NCBI GenBank assembly: GCA_020846535.1
Contig: JADLDR010000054.1
Span: 1-32,639, forward strand
From: Armatimonadota bacterium
GTDB taxonomy: Bacteria; Armatimonadota; JADLDR01
DNA: 32,639 nucleotides
Reading direction: 5' to 3'
The position numbers and the translations under genes were made by a program. A model generated the notes under the pieces. The model saw only the letters and a list, made by a program, of their open reading frames with translations. It was not told the origin of the DNA and made no database searches. Of this stretch, positions 17,307 to 24,407 are shown one piece after another. Within the stretch, counting starts at the first letter, position 1. Every line of letters begins with the position of its first letter.

Positions 17307-17337
17307 GAAGTAGGTGAAAAAATATATTTTTCACCTG

Positions 17338-18342
17338 TTAATTTCCCACCTTCTTCAGCAGCGCGAGGAGCGCTGGTTCCACCTCACGGCGGATGTGTTC
17401 GTTGGCATAGCCGATCCAGGCGACCGGGGCGCGGATGTCCAGGGGAGCGTTCAGGGGCAGGCCGTCCGGCCCGGTGACGATGATGCCCAGCTCGCGGGCG
17501 ATGAGTTCGGCGCAGAGGTCGTAAGGGTGGGCGGTCAGGCGGTCGGGCATGCCGAGGGCGACGAAAGCCAGGGGGCGCAGGTCGGCATTGAAGCGGTCGT
17601 GGCCGGCCATCAACTCGTAAAGCTGGCCGCCCGAGGAGACATACTGGTCGTCGAACGCCTGGGGGTTGCCGTCCGGGGAATCGCCCAGGACGCGCTCCCA
17701 CAGGTCTTCTTCCAGGGAGGCGAGCATCCCCTTGGCGGCGGGAAAGAATTTCGCCAGGGAGGCGAACCCGTTGCGAACCGTGGTTGCGCGGCTCGGGCGG
17801 AGCCGGGCTGGCTGCGATTCCCCGGTCAGCAGGTTATGGGTTTCACAGGCAGCGCCCTGGCCCCGGACGGCCCACAGGCAGTCGCCCTTATAGTGGCGGG
17901 TGGTGGGCACTTCGGTCTGCACGGCGACCTCGATATCCCCAAGCGAGGTTTGCGGCCCCAGATTGGGGGCGACGCCTGACAGGATCCAGGCGCTCCGCTT
18001 GTCGTACATCAAAACCCGCGTCCCGTCGATAGGGTCGAGGATTAGCAGAAAGGCAGCCTCCTCGCGGGCGGCCCCTTCGGGAAAGGGCCGCCAGCCGTCC
18101 CCCTCGATGCCTTCCGAGATCAGCGCGAAGGGCATCTCTCGCCCCCAGTCGGCGCAAAATTCCTGGATGAGCGATTCGCCCTTTTCGTCGATGGCGAAAA
18201 TGGTGTCCCCACCCCGCGTATCGGCCACTGCCGACAATCGCTCTGGAGAGGAACGCTCCACCTCCGCCCTTAGCTCGTCCCGAAGGGCCAGGTGCAGGCT
18301 TTTAAGTTTCTCGACAAAATACACGGGCGGTTTCGGCAGCAT
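17338..18342 (-). CDS. inositol monophosphatase/FBPase-fold phosphatase
   Basis: This 334-residue protein has the Mg/Li-dependent phosphatase fold. The metal-binding motif is complete: Ser76-Glu-Gly and Asp103-Pro-Ile-Asp106-Gly-Thr, preceded by GGDTIFAIDEKGE as the first acidic element. The C-terminal YDLCAELIARELGIIVTGPDG replaces the usual W-D-x-A-x-G helix. Family members hydrolyse inositol phosphates, fructose-1,6-bisphosphate, PAP or histidinol phosphate; the substrate is not evident. Residues 112-230 are unusual for short IMPases and include a two-Cys stretch (AVRGQGAACETHN). No signal peptide is seen. Start ATG 18342 follows CAAGGAG. It stands alone between two repeat-rich gaps, with no operon partner. 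Confidence 0.82.
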   Translation of the reverse strand: MLPKPPVYFVEKLKSLHLALRDELRAEVERSSPERLSAVADTRGGDTIFAIDEKGESLIQEFCADWGREMPFALISEGIEGDGWRPFPEGAAREEAAFLLILDPIDGTRVLMYDKRSAWILSGVAPNLGPQTSLGDIEVAVQTEVPTTRHYKGDCLWAVRGQGAACETHNLLTGESQPARLRPSRATTVRNGFASLAKFFPAAKGMLASLEEDLWERVLGDSPDGNPQAFDDQYVSSGGQLYELMAGHDRFNADLRPLAFVALGMPDRLTAHPYDLCAELIARELGIIVTGPDGLPLNAPLDIRAPVAWIGYANEHIRREVEPALLALLKKVGN

Positions 18343-18458
18343 ATCGGGCTCCTTGAAAGGGTATACTCCATCCTTGCTTTTTCGCAGGCATACAGGTATA
18401 ATGGGAAGCGGATGGCCTGCCCAGGATGATGTTGCGAGCGCAACTATATGAAGCCAAC

Positions 18459-18720
18459 CGACCCCCCGACCCCCTCCTTGCTAAGGTAACCCAAGTTGTC
18501 ACCTAGCCGGGGCCAGTCCCGTTTGCCGCTGTAGGGGCACGATTCATCGCGCCCTGCCAGGCCGTTGGGCGCGATGAATCGCGCCCCTACCCCGCATCGG
18601 TCGCAATTCGGGTAGGGAGCAACTTGGGCTAAGGTAGGGGAGCCGCCTTGGGGGGCTTTGCTCAATTTGCCAAGAGAACGTACCATCTGCCCCCCTTAGC
18701 AAGGAGGGGGCCGGGGGGCG
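18459..18720. repeat. MITE-like element with 27-28-base terminal inverted repeats
   Basis: The left end (18459-18486) and right end (18694-18720) are near-perfect reverse complements, sharing CCTTAGCAAGGAGGGGG and a GGGGGG-C-G tail. A second inverted pair lies inside: CCAAGTTG at 18491-18498 and CAACTTGG at 18620-18627. In the middle is the palindrome listed separately. No coding sequence is present. Together with the promoter zone of the next gene it fills the 579-base gap between 18343 and 18921. Confidence 0.85.
18531..18590. repeat. 60-base palindrome (GTAGGGGC...GCCCCTAC)
   Basis: Arms 18531-18554 and 18567-18590 are reverse complements with one mismatch, around a 12-base loop. They read GTAGGGGC-A-CGATTCATCGCGCCC and its partner. 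This resembles the short GTAGGGGCG...CGCCCCTAC palindromes common in some GC-rich environmental genomes (general recollection). It is nested in the centre of the 18459-18720 element. Confidence 0.85.
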
Positions 18721-18921
18721 TTCCCGCACGATCATAGATACTTTGCGGCGAATGAAGCCTGTATTCGATCCCGGCTTGCGATTCCCTTCAGGACGGAGCC
18801 GGTTTCTTTAGGGGCCGCCCCTGCAGTTTTCTTATTCCGCATGATTTCTCCCGTTCCCCGCGCTTTCTATCGGCGGAAGGAATCGCCGGGTCAGTGCAGA
18901 AATGATAAAGAGGTTGACACC

Positions 18922-20010
18922 ATGGATGATTCATCCCGTTTGACCCTCAAGATACTCTACCGCGCCGACGGGAACGCCCTTCTCGGCACAGGCCATCTCA
19001 GGCGCGGCCTGCGCCTGCGCGACAAGCTGCGGCAGCTTCTACCTTCGGAAACGGTTTTCCTGACCCGGGGCCACCTGTGGGCCAGGAAATTCCTGGAGGA
19101 CGCCGGGGCGAGGGCGCTCATCATTCCCCCGGAGGCCACTCCGGAGGCCGAAGGGCAGGCGATTGAAGAGGCGGTCGCCTCCTTTGCGCCGCATGGCGTG
19201 GTTTTCGATGTGCTGGACACCCATCCGGAGTTGGTCGGGGCCGTCCGGGCGGGCATCCCCATCGCCACCTTCGATGACAGCGGGCCGGGCCGCCTTCTGG
19301 CGAAGGCGGTGGTGAATGTGCTGGTCGAGGAGCTGGAGCCGCCCTTCCTGGCCGGGCAGGGCATCGCCCTCTACGAGGGGCCTGCATACGCTACCCTTTC
19401 TCCGGAATACGAGGATATCGCCGAATCGAAGCGCGTGCCGAGGGAAAAGGCGGGCCGGGTGCTGGTTACCCTGGGCGGCGGGGACGCCGAGGGATTGACC
19501 ATCAAGGCCGCCCGCGCCCTGGCGCTCTATCCGGCCCCGCTACAGGTGACCTTTGCGGTGGGATCGGCGTTCCCGCACCGGAAGACCCTGGATGAGATCG
19601 CGGCCCAGGCGGGCTTTGCCGTCTTGGAGAATCTGCCGACCCTCCGCTACGCCTTCGAGGAACACGACGCGGCTGTCGTGGCGGGAGGGCTGACGCTTTA
19701 TGAGGCGATGGCGACCGGAACGCCCGCTATTGCCCTCTGCCAGCCGGTGGTACACCAGCGCCAGATGGCCGACCGCTTTCAGACGATGGGGGCGATGCTC
19801 TCCCTGGGCTACGGCGGGGACCGCTCCGAGGAGGAAATTGTCGAGGCCGTGAGCGGGCTGCTGGAAAACTACCCTCTGAGGCAATCGCTCAGCCGGCATG
19901 GCAAGTCTCTGGTGGACGGTCAGGGCACTCTCCGCACCGCCGAGGCCCTGAAAAGGCATTTTGAAAAGCAGATGCGCCTGGAGCAAACCCTGGAGGAAAG
20001 CGTTATATAA
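18922..20010 (+). CDS. PseG/SpsG-like sugar-nucleotide hydrolase or transferase
   Basis: The 362-residue protein shows the PseG/GT-B pattern. The N-terminal LLGTGHLRRGLRL (G22-T-G-H25) matches the G-x-GH-x-x-R loop that binds the sugar nucleotide. FDDSGPGRLLAKAVVN, then LSPEYEDI and VLVTLGGGDAEGLTIKAARAL follow. The C-terminal nucleotide site is AVVAGGLTLYEAMATGTPAIAL. PseG removes UDP from a 2,4-diacetamido sugar in pseudaminic acid synthesis; other family members act in related nonulosonic or glycan pathways. No NeuB/PseB/PseC/PseF genes lie nearby, so the exact substrate is unknown. ATG 18922 is preceded by AAAGAGG. Two small genes follow closely, the second an RfaE2-type nucleotidyltransferase. 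Confidence 0.75.
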   Translation: MDDSSRLTLKILYRADGNALLGTGHLRRGLRLRDKLRQLLPSETVFLTRGHLWARKFLEDAGARALIIPPEATPEAEGQAIEEAVASFAPHGVVFDVLDTHPELVGAVRAGIPIATFDDSGPGRLLAKAVVNVLVEELEPPFLAGQGIALYEGPAYATLSPEYEDIAESKRVPREKAGRVLVTLGGGDAEGLTIKAARALALYPAPLQVTFAVGSAFPHRKTLDEIAAQAGFAVLENLPTLRYAFEEHDAAVVAGGLTLYEAMATGTPAIALCQPVVHQRQMADRFQTMGAMLSLGYGGDRSEEEIVEAVSGLLENYPLRQSLSRHGKSLVDGQGTLRTAEALKRHFEKQMRLEQTLEESVI

Positions 20011-20053
20011 TTCGGGAGCGAAACCGCATATAAGGAGACAAACACCCCTGAAC

Positions 20054-20572
20054 ATGAAGGATCACCTGTTATCGTTGTCCGATGACGATCTGGCCGGAAT
20101 CCTGGAGATGAGGGTAGAGGCGTTCCGGGAGATGCCGGAGGAACGGCAGGGAGAGGCGGTGCGGGTGGCGCGGGGGCTGATCGGCAAAGGGCTGCCCCTG
20201 CCAGTGGTGTGGGCCGGGGTGGAAGCCGCAGCCCGGCTTCTGCCGGACACGCCGCCCCCCGCCCACGACGCGATGAGCGCCCCGCGGGTGCGTGAATTCA
20301 TGCAATCCCAGCCGAAAGCGCGCCGGAGCAGGGCGAGGCGCAGATCCCCCCCCAATGAGGTCCGCCGGGCGGGTCGGGAACACCTGCACCGGGCGACCCA
20401 ATCGCTGCTGGAGGAGGCCCGCCGGGCCAGAAGCCGCCACGAAATCCGCAAAATGCGTCAGGCGCTCCTGAAAATCGATCAGAGCCACCTCCGCCGCTCC
20501 CTGGGAAAATCCGCCGAGGAATTGTGCTTCGAGATCAACAACCTGCTCAGACGCTGGGCGTCTCTCTTTTAA
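20054..20572 (+). CDS. hypothetical helical Arg-rich protein
   Basis: This 172-residue protein is not recognised. It appears cytoplasmic and helical, with no signal or membrane segment. The first 80 residues are acidic-to-neutral (LSLSDDDLAGILEMRVEAF). Residues about 85-150 are strongly basic, with RRSRARRRS and a run of Arg/Lys helices (RRARSRHEIRKMRQALLKI) that could bind nucleic acid or be structural. It lies 43 bases after the PseG-like gene and ends 9 bases before the RfaE2-type gene, so co-transcription is likely. AAGGAG lies about 14 bases ahead of ATG 20054, rather far, so a nearby non-ATG start is possible. Confidence 0.6.
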   Translation: MKDHLLSLSDDDLAGILEMRVEAFREMPEERQGEAVRVARGLIGKGLPLPVVWAGVEAAARLLPDTPPPAHDAMSAPRVREFMQSQPKARRSRARRRSPPNEVRRAGREHLHRATQSLLEEARRARSRHEIRKMRQALLKIDQSHLRRSLGKSAEELCFEINNLLRRWASLF

Positions 20573-20581
20573 GGAGCCTCT

Positions 20582-21067
20582 ATGCGCCGGAAAATCTATC
20601 CATTGGATGAACTCGTTCGGATCGTCTCACGGCTGAAATCCGAGGGCGAAAGAATCGTGTTCACGAACGGTTGTTTCGATATCCTTCATGTGGGGCACGT
20701 CCGCTACCTTCAGGCCGCCCGCAACCTGGGCGACCGCCTGGTGGTGGCGGTCAACAGCGACGCCTCCGTCCGCTCGCTCAAAGGCGATACCCGCCCCTTT
20801 ATCCCCGAAGACGAGAGGACGGAGATCCTCGCCGCCCTGGAGTGCATCGATTACGTCACCCTTTTTGCCGAGATGAGGCCGCACCGCGTCATCGAGAGCC
20901 TCCAGCCGCACATCCACACCAAGGGAGGGGATTACCAGGCCGAGGATTTGCCCGAAGCTCCGGTCGTTTACGGCTACGGAGGAGAGATCGTCATTATCCC
21001 GGTCACGGAGGGACATTCCACTTCATCCATCGTACGCCACATCCTGGACCGGCATCAGGAGGGCTAA
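20582..21067 (+). CDS. rfaE2: RfaE2-type heptose-1-phosphate nucleotidyltransferase
   Basis: This 161-residue single-domain nucleotidyltransferase has the HxGH motif (His36-V-G-His39) in GCFDILHVGHVRYLQAARN. VVAVNSDASVRSLKGDTRP and the C-terminal GHSTSSIVRHI (the second substrate loop, like the ISSTxI motif) complete the cytidylyltransferase fold. The pattern is that of RfaE domain II/HldE C-terminus, which makes ADP- or GDP-heptose precursors. A glycerol-phosphate cytidylyltransferase is less likely because of the GDYQAEDLPE segment typical of RfaE2. No kinase domain (RfaE1) is fused or adjacent. The start follows TAAGGAG. Its stop overlaps the stop of the convergent QueD gene. Confidence 0.85.
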   Translation: MRRKIYPLDELVRIVSRLKSEGERIVFTNGCFDILHVGHVRYLQAARNLGDRLVVAVNSDASVRSLKGDTRPFIPEDERTEILAALECIDYVTLFAEMRPHRVIESLQPHIHTKGGDYQAEDLPEAPVVYGYGGEIVIIPVTEGHSTSSIVRHILDRHQEG

Positions 21068-21507
21068 CCGCCCTCCCCGTACGCCTCCGGAAAAGCACGG
21101 CGCAGGTCGTCGCGGGAGAGATAGGAGGCAGAGGTGCGGGTTTCCTGAAGCTCGATCCGCTCGATGAGCGAGGGGTCCAGGCAGGGCAGGAGCTGCCCTG
21201 CGATCCAGTAGAGGATGTTTTCGGCGGTGGTCAGTCCGGGGACGAGATCGTTGAGGTGGCGGTGGTCCACCTGCTGGATCACCGCTGCGCGGACGATGCG
21301 CTTGAGTTCGGTGAAGTTTATCACCATGCCGGTTTCCGGGCCCACCGGCCCGTAAATGCCGATCAGAAGCCGGTAGGAGTGCCCGTGCAGCCCCGCGCAC
21401 GCCCCGAAGATGCGCCGGTTCTCCTCTTCGCTCCACCCGGCCCGGATCAGTTGATGGCTGGCCTCGAACCAGAACTCTACCGCAATATGCGCCCACCGCG
21501 TCGACAT
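21064..21507 (-). CDS. queD: 6-pyruvoyl-tetrahydropterin synthase/QueD family enzyme
   Basis: This 147-residue protein of the tunnelling-fold PTPS/QueD family makes 6-carboxy-tetrahydropterin (queuosine pathway) or a related pterin. Zinc ligands are His18 in EASHQL and His41, His43 in GLHGHSYRL. The catalytic Cys37 lies four residues before His41 (CAGLHGH). VDHRHLND and the C-terminal RIELQETRTS supply other family positions. No queC or queE is nearby, so PTPS-like roles cannot be excluded. ATG 21507 is chosen because GGAGG lies about ten bases upstream. The stop TAG (21064-21066) shares bases with the stop of rfaE2, so the two genes are convergent with no terminator space between them. Confidence 0.85.
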   Translation of the reverse strand: MSTRWAHIAVEFWFEASHQLIRAGWSEEENRRIFGACAGLHGHSYRLLIGIYGPVGPETGMVINFTELKRIVRAAVIQQVDHRHLNDLVPGLTTAENILYWIAGQLLPCLDPSLIERIELQETRTSASYLSRDDLRRAFPEAYGEGG

Positions 21508-21649
21508 AAACCGAATTCCTCCTGCCCGGAGACGGCGCTCTTGATGATCGAGCGGCTCCCCGGAAGATCCCGATTTTCGATTGCGCCCCGGCAAGAAGGA
21601 ATCCTTCTTATCGGAAAAGAAATAAAGTTTATGCGCGATAGGAGGGATT

Positions 21650-22303
21650 ATGATGAAGCGAACCATCCCGCATCGCCTGCCGGGGTTCACCCTGATCGAA
21701 TTGCTTGTAGTCATCGCGATCATCGCGATTCTGGCGGCAATCATCTTTCCGGCCTTCGCCACGGCGCGAGAGAAGGCCCGTTCCATTCGTTGCGCCTCCA
21801 ACCTGCGACAGTTCGGAATGGCGATAGGGATGTACGCCCAGGATTATGACGAAATCTTTCCCTATGCCGTAGACCCTTCCGACTATTATACGCCCCAGAT
21901 ATGGAGCCAATACCCTTACTGGCAGGCCGAAATCCCCTATATGCCCTGGCTGCACGAGGCGCTTTTCCCCTACATCAAAAACGCAGAAATCTGGAAATGC
22001 CCCAGCGATTTCGGCTACGATGAGCTGGATGTGGCCGGGGTCGCCCTCGACGCCCGCCCCAGCTCCTACGAAAAGTTTTTCACCAGCTATCTCTACCGCA
22101 CCGAGCTTGCCTTCCAGAGGGCCTCTCTCTCCGGCCTGGCGAATCCTGCTTCCATGAATGTCCTGATGGACGGCTGCGGCCTCTGGCACGGCTCCGGAAT
22201 GCTGTTCACCAACCTCCGCTACAACGTCCTCTTCGGGGACGGCCACGTCAAAAGCTGCAACCGGGAGGAATATATGCGGGCGTGGAATACGCCTGTGAGG
22301 TAG
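21650..22303 (+). CDS. type IV pilin-like/type II secretion pseudopilin
   Basis: This 217-residue protein has a classic prepilin leader: a short basic start ([12 protein letters not shown]), then cleavage between Gly12 and Phe13. The hydrophobic helix [18 protein letters not shown] carries the +5 Glu (Glu17). The C-terminal [13 protein letters not shown] matches the H-X9-DG-type ending of DUF1559-like prepilins that are abundant in Planctomycetes and Armatimonadota. Several Cys ([15 protein letters not shown]) may form disulfides. The start follows TAGGAGGGATT, with ATG ATG. It stands alone: no pilin assembly genes are close. It is probably processed by a prepilin peptidase encoded elsewhere and exposed at the cell surface. 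Confidence 0.9.
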   Translation: MMKRTIPHRLPGFTLIELLVVIAIIAILAAIIFPAFATAREKARSIRCASNLRQFGMAIGMYAQDYDEIFPYAVDPSDYYTPQIWSQYPYWQAEIPYMPWLHEALFPYIKNAEIWKCPSDFGYDELDVAGVALDARPSSYEKFFTSYLYRTELAFQRASLSGLANPASMNVLMDGCGLWHGSGMLFTNLRYNVLFGDGHVKSCNREEYMRAWNTPVR

Positions 22304-22383
22304 GGCGCAAAAAGCGACAGATCGATTGGATCAAGGTAGAGGATCGCTACCTGCGAACCCGGCCTGTGACGCGCCGCTCCTGT

Positions 22384-22944
22384 TTATCTTCCCTGCGCCA
22401 GCTTCCACGCCGAAGGCAGAAGAGACGTTGCCAGGGCGATTTTCAGAAGGTCTCCGGGAATGAAGGGGTAGAGGCCGAGAGAGAGCATCTGCCCGGTTCC
22501 CACGAAGCGAGCCAGCCAGGGAAGGCCGACCAGATAGAAAAGGATATTTCCGATCAGGAAAACGGCGGCAGCGCTTCTCAGCTTCCTGTCCCAGCCCGAT
22601 TCGCAAAGTCGGCCCACCACAAAAGCGGCAGGGATAGATCCCAGAAGATAACCGCCGGTCGGGCCTAAGAGGGCCGCGGCCCCGGCCTTCCCTTCCGCGA
22701 ATACGGGCATCCCGGCCAGCCCTTCCAGCAGGTACAGGAGCATCGCCGCCGTGCCTCGCCTGCTTCCCAGACAGGCCCCTACGAGCAGCACCGCAAAGGT
22801 CTGCCCGGTCACCGGAACCGGATAAAGAGGAATCGCGACCCGGGCTGACAGGGCCACCAGCAGGCTTCCGGCCACCACCCATGCCGCATCATAAAGCCAT
22901 CGTTCCCTTTCCCTGCGCGGGGATAAGGCATCCACAAATGTCAT
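22384..22944 (-). CDS. bioY: BioY biotin ECF transporter S component
   Basis: This 186-residue membrane protein of the BioY family, the substrate-binding subunit for biotin, has about six helices. Family landmarks are LYPVPVTGQTFAVLLVGACLG (the VPVTGQT biotin-site loop), AMLLYLLEGLAGMPVF, GPTGGYLLGSIPAAFVVGRL and FIPGDLLKIALA. The N-terminus lacks a cleavable signal, as usual for the family. ATG 22944 has a GGAGGTG site and is much better supported than the further upstream frame at 22989. It has its own minus-strand promoter at 22978-23006. No BioM/BioN (EcfA/EcfT) genes lie beside it, so it may use shared ECF components or work alone. Confidence 0.9.
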   Translation of the reverse strand: MTFVDALSPRRERERWLYDAAWVVAGSLLVALSARVAIPLYPVPVTGQTFAVLLVGACLGSRRGTAAMLLYLLEGLAGMPVFAEGKAGAAALLGPTGGYLLGSIPAAFVVGRLCESGWDRKLRSAAAVFLIGNILFYLVGLPWLARFVGTGQMLSLGLYPFIPGDLLKIALATSLLPSAWKLAQGR

Positions 22945-22977
22945 CGGCAACCACCTCCCTATAGCATCGGACGGCTT

Positions 22978-23006
22978 ATCATACCACAAATCCGAATTCC
23001 GGTCAA
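22978..23006 (-). promoter_or_regulatory. sigma-70 promoter for bioY
   Basis: On the minus strand TTGACC (23006-23001) and TATGAT (22983-22978) are separated by 17 bases. The transcript would start about 7 bases beyond the -10 box, roughly 27 bases before the bioY start. No clear BirA operator was recognised. Confidence 0.75.
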
Positions 23007-23086
23007 GATATCCTCCAAACTATAGTAATAGATGGCTAATCATACGAAATCCTTATCCTATACCCTATTCCCTAAACCCTTCCCCC

Positions 23087-23116
23087 TTGACACAGCGCCT
23101 CCCGATTCGTTAGAAT
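23087..23116 (+). promoter_or_regulatory. sigma-70 promoter for hisS-aspS
   Basis: TTGACA at 23087-23092 and TAGAAT at 23111-23116 are separated by 18 bases. The leader to hisS ATG 23139 is short, about 15-20 bases, leaving no room for a T-box. Confidence 0.8.
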
Positions 23117-23138
23117 AGTGGAGAAGGGAGAGCCAGCC

Positions 23139-24407
23139 ATGACTTACAGCCGCCCGCGGGGCACGCATGACATTTTGCCGGAAGAGGTCGGGCGATGGCG
23201 GCATGTGGAAGACACCTTCCGCCGCCTCTGCGCCCTCTACGGCTATGAGGAGATCCGCACCCCCATCATCGAGCCGACCGAGCTTTTCCGCCGGAGCGTC
23301 GGCGAGCATACCGATCTGGTCAGCAAGGAGATGTACACCTTTTCCGATCCCGGCCAGGAAAGCCTGACGCTGAGGGCGGAAGGGACAGCTCCCACCGTCC
23401 GCGCCTACCTCCAGGCCGGGCTTCATGCGGTCCAGCCGGTTGCCAAGCTCTTTTATATCGGCCCGATCTTCCGCTTCGAGCGGCCCCAGTCGGGGCGCTA
23501 CCGCCAGCACCACCAGGTCGGGGCGGAAGCCATCGGCAGCGCGGATCCCGCTGTCGATGCCGAGGCGATCACCCTGGGGGCGCATTTCCTGCATGAACTC
23601 GGTATCACCGGGGAGGTTCTCCATCTGAACAGCGTCGGATGCCCGGCCTGCCGGCCCTCCTACAGGGAGGCGCTCCGGGATTTCTTCCGGCCCCATCTGA
23701 CGAATCTCTGTCAGAACTGCCGGCGGCGGTTCGATACAAATCCCTTGAGGATGCTGGACTGCAAGGAGGAGACCTGCCGGGCGATCAACGAGAGCGCCCC
23801 GGAGGTCCAGGCATATCTCTGCCCCGATTGCCAAGCTCATTTTGCGGGCGTGCGCGGTTATCTGGGGGCGCTGGGGCAGCCCTATGCCCTCGATCACCGG
23901 CTGGTGCGCGGGCTGGATTATTATACCCGGACGGCCTTCGAGTTCAAGCACGAGGCGCTCGGCAGCGGGGCGCAGAACACCGTTTTCGGTGGGGGGCGCT
24001 ACGACGGTCTGGTGGAGGAGTGCGGCGGCCCGCCGACACCGGGCATCGGGTTCGGCATGGGGATCGAGCGCGTCCTGCTGGTCTGCGAGCGGACGGGCAT
24101 CGAGCTGCCGGGAGGCCGCGCCTGCCCCGAGGTTTACTTCATCCTGCTGGGGGATGAGGCGCGGATGTGCGGCGTCCGGCTGCTGCAAAAGCTGCGCCTG
24201 GCCGGAATCGCAGCGGGCTGCGACTATATGGGAGGCGGGGTGAAGGGCCAGATGCGTCGGGCGAACCGGGGCGGTGCGCGCTGGGCCGCCATTCTGGGCG
24301 AAAACGAAGTGAAGGCCGGGGTCATTGGCCTGAAGGATTTGCGGGGAGGGGAGCAGAAGGATGTTCCGCTGGAATCTTTTATCGAGGAAGTGAGGAGAAG
24401 CCATTGA
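23139..24407 (+). CDS. hisS: histidyl-tRNA synthetase
   Basis: This is a class II synthetase of 422 residues that charges tRNA-His. It opens with RPRGTHDILPEE, a HisRS signature. Motif 2 is FRFERPQSGRYRQHHQ, the histidine-binding loop LVRGLDYYTRTAFEF is intact, and motif 3 is in GIGFGMGIERVLLV. A Cys-rich insertion (CPACRP, CQNC, CPDC) could bind zinc; such cysteines occur in some bacterial HisRS. The C-terminal anticodon domain ends the protein. ATG 23139 is chosen for family fit; the frame extends to a GTG at 23118. Its TGA overlaps the TTG start of aspS by four bases, making a coupled pair. Confidence 0.97.
   Translation: MTYSRPRGTHDILPEEVGRWRHVEDTFRRLCALYGYEEIRTPIIEPTELFRRSVGEHTDLVSKEMYTFSDPGQESLTLRAEGTAPTVRAYLQAGLHAVQPVAKLFYIGPIFRFERPQSGRYRQHHQVGAEAIGSADPAVDAEAITLGAHFLHELGITGEVLHLNSVGCPACRPSYREALRDFFRPHLTNLCQNCRRRFDTNPLRMLDCKEETCRAINESAPEVQAYLCPDCQAHFAGVRGYLGALGQPYALDHRLVRGLDYYTRTAFEFKHEALGSGAQNTVFGGGRYDGLVEECGGPPTPGIGFGMGIERVLLVCERTGIELPGGRACPEVYFILLGDEARMCGVRLLQKLRLAGIAAGCDYMGGGVKGQMRRANRGGARWAAILGENEVKAGVIGLKDLRGGEQKDVPLESFIEEVRRSH

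Noticed and set aside
16435..17337. Small open frames in the gap, and a possible CRISPR array
   Set aside because: The frames are read through palindromic repeats without ribosome sites. The repeats are few, unequal and not regularly spaced.
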